A stretch of 64,000 nt of DNA, from contig NZ_JAVIWK010000001.1 in the NCBI RefSeq assembly GCF_034314165.1, positions 1,689,001-1,753,000 on the forward strand, written 5' to 3'. The notes below the pieces were generated by a model. That model saw nothing but the letters and a program-made list of their open reading frames with translations. It had not been told where the DNA came from and did no database searches. Both the position numbers and the translations under genes were made by a program. Each line of letters begins with the position of its first letter. The stretch's first letter is position 1. Positions 1 to 7,717 of this stretch are shown in pieces. This stretch comes from Pseudomonas sp. Bout1. Lineage in GTDB: Bacteria; Pseudomonadota; Gammaproteobacteria; Pseudomonadales; Pseudomonadaceae.

Positions 1-788
1 TAAGTGTGTGCCTCGTCGAGGACAATCCAGCGTAGAGACTGCTGTTGCTTTGAAATCTCCAGGATAGGATTGTCTACCTGACGAACCAGCATGTATTCGA
101 GCATTGTCGCGTTGGTCATTAATATTGGCGCGGGCTCTTTGCGCAAAAGCTCACGTGACAAAACCTGGTTGGGTTTCTGTTCTTGAATCTTACGAATGAC
201 CCCTTCGCGTTCTTCAGTTTTACCGTTGTATAAACAAAACCGAATATCTTTACCGTACGCACGGGTCCATGCATCTAATCGCTCCTGTTGAGAGTTGATT
301 AGGGCGTTGAGAGGATAGAGAAATAGCGCTCTCACCCCAATCAAGGATGACTGATTTCGCTCACGCTCCCGGATTAGATCTTCAAGGATAGGCACCATGA
401 AACATTCTGTTTTTCCCGAGCCGGTGCCACTGGTAATGATGGCAGATCGAGGTTTCTCGTTAAGCAACGTTCGCCAAGCCTGAAGCTGGTGCGTATAGGG
501 ATGGGCTTCTCTTGGAAAGTCATACGCATGGGCGTTTTGTAATGTATTGAGCAGGCTTTTGGAGAGCAATGACCCCTCTAAGTCGAGAAGACGTTTTTCC
601 GACTCTTTCCAACCAAACGTATGTTCGAAAACCGGCGGAGCCAAAAAGCAGCCATCGGCGCCCAATTCATCAACCATTGTTTCGTTCAGATGGCGGCGAA
701 GCCCTGGTTCGTTAACTCCTAGGACGCCTAAGGTTGCTTCCCGCGTGCGGTTAAGGCTTTGCTCAATTAAATCCGTGAAAAAACGCAT
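1..788 (-). CDS. druE: DEAD/DEAH-box helicase, Druantia DruE-like, N-terminal part (runs off the window)
   Basis: First 262 residues of a superfamily 2 helicase; the 3' end lies outside the window. The start is the ATG at 788, with AAGGAG just upstream. Residues 94-105 (HPYTHQLQAW) look like the substrate-binding segment ahead of motif I. Motif I is SGTGSGKT at residues 120-127 and motif II is DEAH at 258-261, so ATP binding and hydrolysis are well supported. The gene starts 9 bp after the 1106-aa gene and is surely co-transcribed with it. A large helicase directly downstream of a STY4851/ECs_5259-type protein matches Druantia type III anti-phage systems (druH, druE). The family's DruE is far longer, about 1800-2100 residues with a DUF1998-type C terminus, which cannot be seen here. 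The helicase call is certain; the Druantia call rests on the partner gene and gene order. Confidence 0.8.
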   Translation of the reverse strand, partial: MRFFTDLIEQSLNRTREATLGVLGVNEPGLRRHLNETMVDELGADGCFLAPPVFEHTFGWKESEKRLLDLEGSLLSKSLLNTLQNAHAYDFPREAHPYTHQLQAWRTLLNEKPRSAIITSGTGSGKTECFMVPILEDLIRERERNQSSLIGVRALFLYPLNALINSQQERLDAWTRAYGKDIRFCLYNGKTEEREGVIRKIQEQKPNQVLSRELLRKEPAPILMTNATMLEYMLVRQVDNPILEISKQQQSLRWIVLDEAHT

Positions 789-797
789 CGGAACTCC

Positions 798-3700
798 TTA
801 TGCCTCGTCTTCGGAGGCTAGCAAATACGAAACCATCAGTGCGTGAGTAGGTGCGAACCATCCCTGACGGTCAAAATCAGAAACCAATCGAATGGCGAAT
901 TTTAGGTACGCCATCGGAACAGGAAGATCATTTAGGGTGGCCTTGCCTGCCGTCACATAGGCCAAAAAAATTGGTAAGTAAGAAACCGCTTTAGTGAAAC
1001 CAACAGGGGTAATCTCTCTCAAGAATGCAGGTATCGGATTCTGAATGATCCAGCTAGTCAACTCCGCAGTAAGATCGGTAGGCCACTGTCTGTCGGTAGC
1101 GTGTTGTTGGCGTAAGGCTTGATTCCAGCCCGGTACCACCAGTTGGGGAGGGATTTTGGTCAGACTGCTTTTATTGCCAGTACTTAGGTAGTCGCCCAAA
1201 TAATCAAAGCCGGAAACCACAAGTCGCAACACGGCCGCGCGATTCGTTTCAAGGTTTTTGATAAGAATCTCCGGCAAGCCACATGCGATCAGCCCTTGTA
1301 AAAATCGTGCATGCGCTTCGGCCCAGATGGGGAGAGGAATTGCTTCCCAGATCACCGCCAGCTCATCGCGAATTCGAGCGCAGAACGCTTCGTCCATTTC
1401 TAGTCGGAGCACCGCGAATGCCAGCGCCTCTGGTTGCTTTGACAGTGCCTTCCAGCTTTCAAATGAGGACAATGGCAGGTGCGCGTAGTGTTGCTTTAAG
1501 TCCGCTAAATATTGCCAGCCACTGTGTCCGAACTCTTTTGCCATGACGGTGATTTGTTGACTGATGGCGTTTGCGTTGGTTTTGGGGTGAAAAACCTGTG
1601 TCGCCCTGTGCAGGGAAAAAACTTCAGTTTGAATTTCAGTAATCGACGAAGTCGACACGAACAGTGCAGGGCGAAATTGAGTTTTACTATCTTTGGCTGG
1701 ATAGATTAGCCATGGGCCATCACGTTGCATGGTGTTGGGTATAATAAATCGCCCGGTGCCAACATCCTGGCTCTTGAGTTCTTCAATTTTGACTGGCGCT
1801 TGTTTAGGATCAGAAAGCAACATTGCTTCAACTTCGGTGTCATTCAAAATTGTCGCGTTACTTATTTCGCAGATCGTGAATGTGTCTCGACTTTCCCATT
1901 GCAAGCGGCCGTTGTACCGTCTGATATTCAGGCTGAACGCGCGCTGTTCGGTTTCTAAGGTGAGCTTAATAAACGCGTCTTGTTCGTCGACAGCTCCCAG
2001 CATTTGCAGCATGTCATTTTGGTAGCTAAATAAATTTAGCAGCGTGGGCGATGAGCCTACTTTGATCTCATAGTGCCGTTTTGGATGTGGCAGCGCCTCG
2101 CACACCAGTTCCAGTTGCATGTAGAAACTTTGCCCTTGAGTTTGCCCTGAGGTCAATGCGATGCGATGTCCTATAAGCTCAGGTAACGTAAGTTCGTGTG
2201 CTCGTGAGGGCCGGTCGTCTGGTCCAATAAGCCGGGCTCCTTGATACGGGTACGGGAGGCGAAGTCGTAGTGGCTGATTGCTGCTTTTCTGGTCGATCTC
2301 CAGCGTAAAACCAGCAGGAGGTGTATCGCTTCGATGAATAAGGTTGAAAGTGGTTGCGGAGTGTTCAGACTCCAATCGCTTGGCCATTAGCAGCGAGCTG
2401 TCGATTTTTAAGTCAAGCTGGAGTGCACCTTTGACCTGCAATCGAGCAGGTTTTTCGGTGGTTGCGGGAAGCAACGAGGTACTGAATTCTTTGGGTAGTA
2501 CGGCAAAGCGGCGAGTTAAAAGCGTTTTTCCCGTGCGGTTTTTCAAGGTGTAACGAACGACACCGAAGGGCCCGGTACGGCGAGGAGTGTCCAGGGGTTG
2601 CCCATTGGCAAATTCTAGAATATCGCCCAGACCAAACTCATAGTCTTCGGGCAACTCAAGTCGTGGCCAACCCAAATATACAACACCTGGGTTACTGTCA
2701 TAGAGCCCATGAACACCGGCCAGAGCGGGCTTTCGATGTTCGTTTTGATTTTGATTTAATTCGATTCGATAGAGGTCAGGGCCGTTTTGGAGCGATACAT
2801 CGGCCCGTAGATCCAGCCACTGGCCGCTCTCTTTGTCGGTAGTCAGCAGCGATGGTGCGAGGCTGTCTGACGAAAAACTAAATTTGGTCGGAATGCGAAT
2901 ACGTGCGGACTCACCAGCGACACCGCAAGAAGATGTTCCGACCAATTGCCAGCAATCAACCCGCTGCTCAAAAACTAACGGCGTTTCTTCGTAATCCAAC
3001 TCGCTGCCGTCGAATTGGAAACATTGAACAACTCGTCCATTGTCGAGTAAGCGCAGCGTGACAGGTTCGCCTAGCCGGCGACGTTCTATTGATATTGAGG
3101 GATTGGAGAAGCGGATCGTCAGACGCGACTCGTTCAGCTGGGCATACACCGCAGGCCCACGAGCTAATATGTGCTCACCTTCGTAATAGGCTTGATCGAG
3201 CCGAGTGCTACCCAACTGCTGGGGATCAATGTCAAATGAGTGTTCCTTTGGCAAGGCCAGCTCTGTCCTAATCCTCCAGTCCGGCAGTGTGCCTAATAGA
3301 AAATGCTCACAGGTGAATGCTCTGGCTTGAATTAGGGCCTCTGTTCTATCAAGCCGCTGCTTGCCAGCATCATGTAGCCAATCATTAATCAGGCCTCTAG
3401 CGTTAGTTTCATCGAGAGGGATTGGAAAGGCTTCTGTCCACTCAGGAGCGACTTTATCCAGGTAAGCAGCAGGGTCTTTCTGATCCTTAAGCGGATATTG
3501 CCCAGCCAGATGCATCAACTGTTCAACAATGCCGGCAAGCAGTTGCCTGGTTTCTAGATTTCGAAAGGGAATTGGCAATTCATCTTCGTGCGCCGCTATT
3601 AGGTCAGCAGTTGTTCGGTGGCTGCTCCCTGCACTGAAGAGATTAATACCTCGATTGACGGCTTTGCCAAAGCCATGCGATTCCTTTTGAACCAGGGGCC

Positions 3701-4118
3701 AAGGTAGCCCACCTTCTGCAAAAAGGGACCCTAGCCAATCCCTACCGTTTTCACGGTACCGAATAGGGCGTTTCCAGTATTCCAGTCCTTTACTGGTCAA
3801 GGTTGCATGCTGGTTGTGTGAAAGTGAGACGGCTAACTCACTCTCAGCGCCTGACCAGGACCATGAGCTGTTGTAATTTCTACGGTACTGCTCACTGACG
3901 AATAAACAAAAACATGCTCCCAGGTGTATGACCTGAACTGGACTGGACGCTAGGCGAAGGTACTTTTGAAGTAAATCGCGTAAGGATGCGTACTCGTGTT
4001 CGGACAGTTGGTAGCTGTACAGAGGTTTGCCGTTAGGTCCTTTGAATAGCTCGCGGGTGAGCAAAAACTCGCTGAGCCAGGCTTTTATGGGATTTACAGC
4101 AGGAGTGAACGCGGTCAT
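798..4118 (-). CDS. druH: STY4851/ECs_5259-family protein, Druantia type III DruH-like
   Basis: A 1106-residue protein without signal peptide, obvious membrane segment or recognisable catalytic motif. The N-terminal half is mixed helical; the middle (about residues 330-800) reads as beta-rich, with many short hydrophobic strands. Length, N-terminal features and position before a DEAH helicase agree with the STY4851/ECs_5259 family, which I recall as the DruH component of Druantia type III defence; its molecular role is unknown. Start at 4118 is supported by AAGGA upstream. It is first in a two-gene operon with the helicase 9 bp downstream. The gene is noticeably more AT-rich than the core genes to the right and lies next to IS66 debris and a toxin-antitoxin pair, so acquisition by transfer is likely. 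The family is recalled from memory, not searched. Confidence 0.72.
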   Translation of the reverse strand: MTAFTPAVNPIKAWLSEFLLTRELFKGPNGKPLYSYQLSEHEYASLRDLLQKYLRLASSPVQVIHLGACFCLFVSEQYRRNYNSSWSWSGAESELAVSLSHNQHATLTSKGLEYWKRPIRYRENGRDWLGSLFAEGGLPWPLVQKESHGFGKAVNRGINLFSAGSSHRTTADLIAAHEDELPIPFRNLETRQLLAGIVEQLMHLAGQYPLKDQKDPAAYLDKVAPEWTEAFPIPLDETNARGLINDWLHDAGKQRLDRTEALIQARAFTCEHFLLGTLPDWRIRTELALPKEHSFDIDPQQLGSTRLDQAYYEGEHILARGPAVYAQLNESRLTIRFSNPSISIERRRLGEPVTLRLLDNGRVVQCFQFDGSELDYEETPLVFEQRVDCWQLVGTSSCGVAGESARIRIPTKFSFSSDSLAPSLLTTDKESGQWLDLRADVSLQNGPDLYRIELNQNQNEHRKPALAGVHGLYDSNPGVVYLGWPRLELPEDYEFGLGDILEFANGQPLDTPRRTGPFGVVRYTLKNRTGKTLLTRRFAVLPKEFSTSLLPATTEKPARLQVKGALQLDLKIDSSLLMAKRLESEHSATTFNLIHRSDTPPAGFTLEIDQKSSNQPLRLRLPYPYQGARLIGPDDRPSRAHELTLPELIGHRIALTSGQTQGQSFYMQLELVCEALPHPKRHYEIKVGSSPTLLNLFSYQNDMLQMLGAVDEQDAFIKLTLETEQRAFSLNIRRYNGRLQWESRDTFTICEISNATILNDTEVEAMLLSDPKQAPVKIEELKSQDVGTGRFIIPNTMQRDGPWLIYPAKDSKTQFRPALFVSTSSITEIQTEVFSLHRATQVFHPKTNANAISQQITVMAKEFGHSGWQYLADLKQHYAHLPLSSFESWKALSKQPEALAFAVLRLEMDEAFCARIRDELAVIWEAIPLPIWAEAHARFLQGLIACGLPEILIKNLETNRAAVLRLVVSGFDYLGDYLSTGNKSSLTKIPPQLVVPGWNQALRQQHATDRQWPTDLTAELTSWIIQNPIPAFLREITPVGFTKAVSYLPIFLAYVTAGKATLNDLPVPMAYLKFAIRLVSDFDRQGWFAPTHALMVSYLLASEDEA

Positions 4119-4443
4119 TGACGCAAATCCTTATGCTGAAGATTCAAAAGCATGCAACGCAGTACAGACGTATCGACGACGTCTACAGCTGCACCACCTC
4201 AGTTTTTTAGGCGTGTGTCACTGTGCCATCTTCGCGAAACGCCGTCGACATTTGTATCTTGATGAAGTTGAAAGCTCTATTCGATGCTCATTCTCGCAAA
4301 ACACCTCGTGGGATATCTGTCGATGGGTTCGACGTTCAAACAGCCGGTGGGAGAAAAATTGACCACTTGCGCGCAGCCAGCTGTATAGAAATTTCCTACA
4401 TTCGTGTCCGTAGCCATGTCGCTACTTATCTAGGAGACGAATC
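4119..4443. other. Intergenic region between druH and a small divergent ORF
   Basis: 325 bases without a convincing gene. It must hold the promoter of the leftward druH-druE operon and that of the rightward small ORF at 4444. Open frames crossing it lack ribosome-binding sites and look like chance readings. An imperfect hairpin GTAGC-N6-GCTAC lies at about 4412-4427, just before the small ORF. Confidence 0.5.
4359..4387 (+). promoter_or_regulatory. Putative sigma-70 promoter for the small ORF at 4444
   Basis: TTGACC at 4359-4364, a 17-base spacer, then TGTATA at 4382-4387 (TATAGA two bases on is an alternative -10). It lies about 57 bases before the ATG at 4444. Sequence pattern only. Confidence 0.35.
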
Positions 4444-4629
4444 ATGCAAAAGCCCCACCTCGGAATCATCTGCCACATGGCAAAGGGTACTGCGAACAAA
4501 CCGTCCAGTGGCGACGCGAAAGGCGGCGCGCGTCCAACGGGTATTAACCAATTTCCAGGAGGGAACTGGCCCAGTAAGGTCCATGGTGGACAATCCGGAC
4601 GCAATCGTGGTCAGGGACCCAAGGCATAA
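4444..4629 (+). CDS. Small Gly/Pro/Asn-rich hypothetical protein
   Basis: A 61-residue ORF whose ATG is preceded by AGGAG at a good distance. The N terminus (MQKPHLGIICHMAKG) is short and ordered-looking. The rest is low in hydrophobics and rich in Gly, Pro, Asn, Ser and Lys, with a GGARPTGINQFPGGNW-type core, so it is probably mostly disordered and cytoplasmic. No catalytic motif or signal peptide is visible. It is followed 7 bases later by a truncated ORF on the same strand, and the two may once have formed an operon. It lies divergent from druH, in the AT-richer accessory segment. Function unknown. The good ribosome-binding site and the non-random composition argue that it is real. Confidence 0.5.
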   Translation: MQKPHLGIICHMAKGTANKPSSGDAKGGARPTGINQFPGGNWPSKVHGGQSGRNRGQGPKA

Positions 4630-4636
4630 CGACTTT

Positions 4637-5131
4637 ATGGACTGTCTTTCGCAAGGATGCGAACAGTTAAAAATTCACCTGATGGAATCCCTGCCAATGG
4701 CCAGCAACCACTCGCCACAACCACCGTACCCACGACTCGGCGAATGCTATCGGTTACTTGCGAGGGCATTAGACACAAAATCTGGTAGCCGTCAGATTGA
4801 TCGTCTGGCGAGGGAGGGGGATTTCGACTGGCAACTTATCCCTCAGCTTCGTGAAGACTTCATATGGAATCCCCTATCAAAACGAGCCGGAGAAACCTTT
4901 GCGCACTTCATCATGGCGGCTGTGCAGACTCTTCATGAGGGGTATGTGCGTCTGGTTAAGACAATACAATTGGATGCGCTGACCAGATCGCAAAGTCTGC
5001 CCGCGCTGATCACCAACCTGTACGCACCTTATGCCGCCTCATTCCTGCTAGAGATGCGCAAAGCTATACCCAGCCCACCTATTGTGTACTCTGCTGGATA
5101 CGCAGCGGCACGCTGTCTATGTGGTGTTTGA
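4637..5131 (+). CDS. Hypothetical protein, probably truncated by an IS66 remnant
   Basis: Readable as a protein of up to 164 residues from the ATG at 4637; ATGs at 4682 and 4697 are alternatives and none has a strong ribosome-binding site. The stretch from about residue 20 to 150 has normal protein composition, with helical segments around [11 protein letters not shown] and [20 protein letters not shown], but matches no family I recognise. The reading frame runs on into sequence belonging to the IS66 fragment, and the last 15-20 residues look like readthrough, so the native C terminus is probably lost. The open frame extends upstream to 4223, but that part overlaps the small ORF and lacks coding character. 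Confidence 0.4.
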   Translation: MDCLSQGCEQLKIHLMESLPMASNHSPQPPYPRLGECYRLLARALDTKSGSRQIDRLAREGDFDWQLIPQLREDFIWNPLSKRAGETFAHFIMAAVQTLHEGYVRLVKTIQLDALTRSQSLPALITNLYAPYAASFLLEMRKAIPSPPIVYSAGYAAARCLCGV

Positions 5132-5504
5132 TTGGCTTGAAAGCGAATTAGGTATTGCGCCGAAACAACTCGGTCACTGCCTTTATCCAGACTCCACGGG
5201 TGTGAACAAAAATGGTCGTCAGGAACGGTACGTCGAGGAAGGCTACCTGCCCATCGGCAACAATGCCGCTGAACGAGCCATCCGCCCCTTCGTGATCGGA
5301 AGAAAGAACTGGTTGTTCAGCGACACGGCCAGAGGCGCCAAGGCCAGCGCTCAACTTTATAGCTTGGTCGAGACTGCCAAAGCCAACGGCCAAGAGCCCT
5401 ATGCGTGGCTGCGCCACGCACTGGAGCGCCTGCCCAGGGCGACCTCTGTCGAAGATTACGAAGCCCAGTTGCCGTGGAACTGCTCCCCGACATCGCTTAG
5501 TTAA
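5082..5504 (+). pseudogene. IS66-family transposase (TnpC), C-terminal remnant
   Basis: The last 75 residues ([16 protein letters not shown]..., then [30 protein letters not shown] and [14 protein letters not shown], ending LPWNC) are the conserved C terminus of IS66-family transposases. Upstream (about 5150-5240) the expected segment is scrambled: fragments of the normal sequence, such as TKMV before RYVEEG, appear in another frame, which points to small indels. The N-terminal DDE core, tnpA and tnpB are absent. It cannot encode an active transposase and marks a past insertion that probably cut the gene to its left. Confidence 0.85.
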
Positions 5505-5520
5505 AAGCGCCACTCATCTT

Positions 5521-5549
5521 GAATTCGGTGGGGTTTATGGACCGCTTAC
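5521..5549 (+). repeat. Right terminal inverted repeat of the IS66 remnant
   Basis: Read on the minus strand from 5549, the sequence begins GTAAGCGGTCC, the kind of terminus typical of IS66-family elements. It lies 17 bases after the transposase stop codon. No matching left end was found near 5080, so the element is truncated on that side. Confidence 0.5.
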
Positions 5550-5553
5550 CATA

Positions 5554-5592
5554 GAAAAAGCCCCGTAGTTAAATAAACTACGGGGCTTTTTC
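5554..5592. terminator. Bidirectional rho-independent terminator
   Basis: Perfect 16-base arms (AAAAAGCCCCGTAGTT and its complement) enclose a short AT loop, with an A tract on one side and a T tract on the other. It can end transcription from both the IS66 remnant and the leftward higBA operon. Confidence 0.9.
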
Positions 5593-5602
5593 GTTTCTGA
5601 GG

Positions 5603-5974
5603 TCAAGCAATCTTTACTGGCTTTATCAGGCTTTCTGCAGGGATCCCAAACATCTCATGCAGCTTCCAAATCATCGGCAGCGTAAGAGCCCGCTTACCGT
5701 TCAGGACCTCATAAACCCGATTCTGTCGGCCAATAGCAGGGACCAGATCAGCCGCTGATAGCCCCGACTGCTCCATTCTGAAACGAATGGCATCCACCGG
5801 GTTGGGCAAGTCCACCGGGAAGTGCTTCGCTTCGTAGACTTCAATGAGTGTAATCATCACATCCAGATAGTCGCCTTCAGGCGTCCCGGGTTCCGGCTCG
5901 TTTTCGAACAATGGCGATACAGCCTTCAGCGCGTCCCGGTAGTCTTGCTCGGTGTGGATAGGGCGAATATTCAT
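5603..5974 (-). CDS. higA: HigA-type antitoxin, XRE helix-turn-helix
   Basis: A 123-residue antitoxin of the HigA (COG5499) type. The N-terminal half is acidic and helical and carries the usual toxin-contact region (PEPGTPEGDYLD, then LIEVYEAKHFP). The C-terminal half (about residues 60-118) is an XRE-type helix-turn-helix around SAADLVPAIGRQNRVYEVLNGKR. It starts 3 bases after the toxin gene stop, in the toxin-first order typical of higBA. It should bind and neutralise HigB and, with it, repress the operon, probably through the palindrome at 6292-6306. Confidence 0.88.
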   Translation of the reverse strand: MNIRPIHTEQDYRDALKAVSPLFENEPEPGTPEGDYLDVMITLIEVYEAKHFPVDLPNPVDAIRFRMEQSGLSAADLVPAIGRQNRVYEVLNGKRALTLPMIWKLHEMFGIPAESLIKPVKIA

Positions 5975-5977
5975 GGC

Positions 5978-6280
5978 TTACTCCATTCCAACGGTATCGG
6001 CATCAATGACGTCGTACTGCTTATGCGTACCGACAAATTTGATGTAGAGGGCGCCGTAGCGATAGGCCACGGCGACCACGAGCCGATAGTCGTTACCTCT
6101 GATGTTGAACACGACCCTGCGGCTTTTTAGAACGCTGGCGTGACGAAATTGAGCCTTGATATCAGCCGGGCTCTTCCAGTCCGCTTTCTTGACCTCGTCT
6201 ATCCATGCAAGGAATGATTGCTCTGCATCCAAGTGTTTTTGCCAAAAAGCCTTTAGGTGACTGACAGCGACGATTCTCAT
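5978..6280 (-). CDS. higB: HigB-type mRNA interferase toxin
   Basis: A 100-residue RelE-fold toxin of the HigB family. In such systems it cleaves mRNA at the ribosome and is held inactive by HigA. Family features are the N-terminal MRIVAVSHLKAFW, the middle WKSPADIKAQFRHASVL followed by RVVFNIRGNDYRL, and the end YIKFVGTHKQYDVID. The start is the ATG at 6280 because AGGA lies just upstream; an ATG seven codons earlier lacks a site and sits inside the operator palindrome. The gene is intact with its antitoxin directly downstream, so the pair is probably functional. The locus sits in the accessory segment beside IS66 debris and the Druantia-like operon. Confidence 0.88.
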   Translation of the reverse strand: MRIVAVSHLKAFWQKHLDAEQSFLAWIDEVKKADWKSPADIKAQFRHASVLKSRRVVFNIRGNDYRLVVAVAYRYGALYIKFVGTHKQYDVIDADTVGME

Positions 6281-6291
6281 TAATGATCCTA

Positions 6292-6306
6292 GTCCCAGCA
6301 TGGGAC
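6292..6306. promoter_or_regulatory. Palindromic operator candidate of higBA
   Basis: GTCCCA-GCA-TGGGAC, a perfect 6-base inverted repeat with a 3-base spacer, 11 bases upstream of the higB start codon. Autoregulatory HigA sites are usually short palindromes in this position. Confidence 0.55.
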
Positions 6307-6517
6307 TTCTTCAAGTGCGTTTCATCCGATGGGTCATGTTTAGATAAGCCGTAGGTCTCATAAAGCGCGAAGCGGGAGGCGAGGGATTTGGTTTCTGGGT
6401 GTTTTTTCCCTCTGTCGGAAAGGGGTGTATCCGAACGCACTCAAATAAACCTTCAACCACGACCGAATAACTCCCTCTACTGCGGTGTTCACCATACAGA
6501 CCACCCAGGAAACGCCC

Positions 6518-7075
6518 ATGAACACCCCAACCGACCGCTACGACCGCCTGACCCGCACCTTCCACTGGCTGACCGCCGCCCTGGTGATCTTCATGTTCGC
6601 CAGCGCTCATATCTGGGAAAACCTGGAAAAAGGCACGCCGCTGCGCAAGGGCCTGCAATCCGTCCATATCTCCCTGGGCATCGCCCTGGCGGTGCTGATT
6701 GCTGCTCGTATCCTCTGGCGTCTGTTCGGTGGCAATCACCCCAAGGCTGACAGCCACCCGGCGCTGAACGTGGCCGCCAAAATCGCCCACGGCTGTCTAT
6801 ACCTGTTACTACTGACGCAGGTGCTCCTGGGCTTCCTGTTTCGCTGGGCGCAGGGCGAGCCTTTCAACTTTTTCGGACTGTTCCCCATCCCGGCGCCATT
6901 CGTGATCGATCACGAGTGGCGCGGCACCTTGGGTGGCCTGCACAACAATGTCGCGTGGGCGATCATTGTGCTTGCGGGGCTGCATGCCTGCGCCGCGCTG
7001 TGGCATCACTACATCAAGCGTGACAGCACCCTGCGCCGCATGCTGCCCGGCCCTCGGGGCGACCTTCAACACTGA
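6518..7075 (+). CDS. Cytochrome b561 family membrane protein
   Basis: A 185-residue di-haem cytochrome b561-type protein of the inner membrane, expected to pass electrons from the quinone pool to a periplasmic acceptor. Four hydrophobic segments are visible: about residues 16-34, 48-68, 85-110 and 145-165. Candidate haem-ligand histidines are in RTFHWL (helix 1), SVHISLG (helix 2), and LHNN and LHACAALWHHY (last helix). The start is the ATG at 6518, with AGGAAA upstream; an in-frame codon at 6485 is unlikely. It is followed 43 bases later by a TPR protein and then a sigma/anti-sigma pair, a recurring arrangement in pseudomonads, so the cluster may be one regulated unit. Confidence 0.85.
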   Translation: MNTPTDRYDRLTRTFHWLTAALVIFMFASAHIWENLEKGTPLRKGLQSVHISLGIALAVLIAARILWRLFGGNHPKADSHPALNVAAKIAHGCLYLLLLTQVLLGFLFRWAQGEPFNFFGLFPIPAPFVIDHEWRGTLGGLHNNVAWAIIVLAGLHACAALWHHYIKRDSTLRRMLPGPRGDLQH

Positions 7076-7118
7076 GTTTGCTGCTGTACTTTCCCTATCG
7101 TTACGGAGCATTACAACC

Positions 7119-7670
7119 ATGAAGAATCGCCACGAACACGCCGTTGGTTACCGCACCGCTTTGTTCTTCGGTGCCTGTATGGCCACAGCGCTACTGGCCG
7201 GCCAGGCTCACGCTTCCGGTGACGAGTCGGCGCCACCCAAGCCCAACTGCCCCAAAGGCCAGGTCTGGGACACCAAGACCGGCAAGTGCGTATTGCAGAC
7301 GAGCAAGGCCACATCGGACGCCGACCGCACCGATTACGCCTACCGGCTGGCCAAGGATGGGCGCTACGAAGAAGCCCTGTCACTGCTCGATACCCTGCAA
7401 GACCCGAACACGGCCAAAGCGCTGAATTACCGCGGCTACGCCACCCGCAAGCTGGGCCGCACCGATGAAGGCATCAGCTACTACCTGAAATCCGTGGCAC
7501 TGGACCCCAACTATGCACAAGTGCGCGAATACCTCGGCGAGGCCTACGTGATCAAGGGCCGTGTGGACCTGGCCCAGGAGCAACTGGTGAAAATCAAAGC
7601 CCTGTGCAGCACCACCTGCGAAGAGTATGAAGACCTCGCCGAAGCCATCGCTGCCGCGCCCCAGGCTTGA
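7119..7670 (+). CDS. Exported tetratricopeptide-repeat protein
   Basis: A 183-residue protein with a signal peptide (MKNRHEHAVGYR, hydrophobic core, cleavage near AHAS at about residue 31). A short segment with a Cys pair (PNCPKGQVWDTKTGKCVL) resembles small periplasmic cysteine loops. Then come two to three TPR units: DYAYRLAKDGRYEEALSLLD, ALNYRGYATRKLGRTDEG and AQVREYLGEAYVIKGRVDLA. TPR arrays bind partner proteins, here in the periplasm. The start at 7119 has GGAG-like sequence upstream; the open frame extends further 5' but inside the cytochrome gene. A CSTTC cysteine pair near the end could form a disulfide. The exact partner is unknown; the adjacent sigma/anti-sigma genes suggest an envelope-linked regulatory unit. 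Confidence 0.8.
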   Translation: MKNRHEHAVGYRTALFFGACMATALLAGQAHASGDESAPPKPNCPKGQVWDTKTGKCVLQTSKATSDADRTDYAYRLAKDGRYEEALSLLDTLQDPNTAKALNYRGYATRKLGRTDEGISYYLKSVALDPNYAQVREYLGEAYVIKGRVDLAQEQLVKIKALCSTTCEEYEDLAEAIAAAPQA

Positions 7671-7717
7671 GCATGTGAGCGAACAGCCGGGAGACCGCCA
7701 TCACCCAAGACGCTGAG

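Noticed and set aside
4223..4636. N-terminal extension of the truncated ORF at 4637
   Set aside because: Overlaps the small ORF in another frame, lacks a start signal and protein-like composition.
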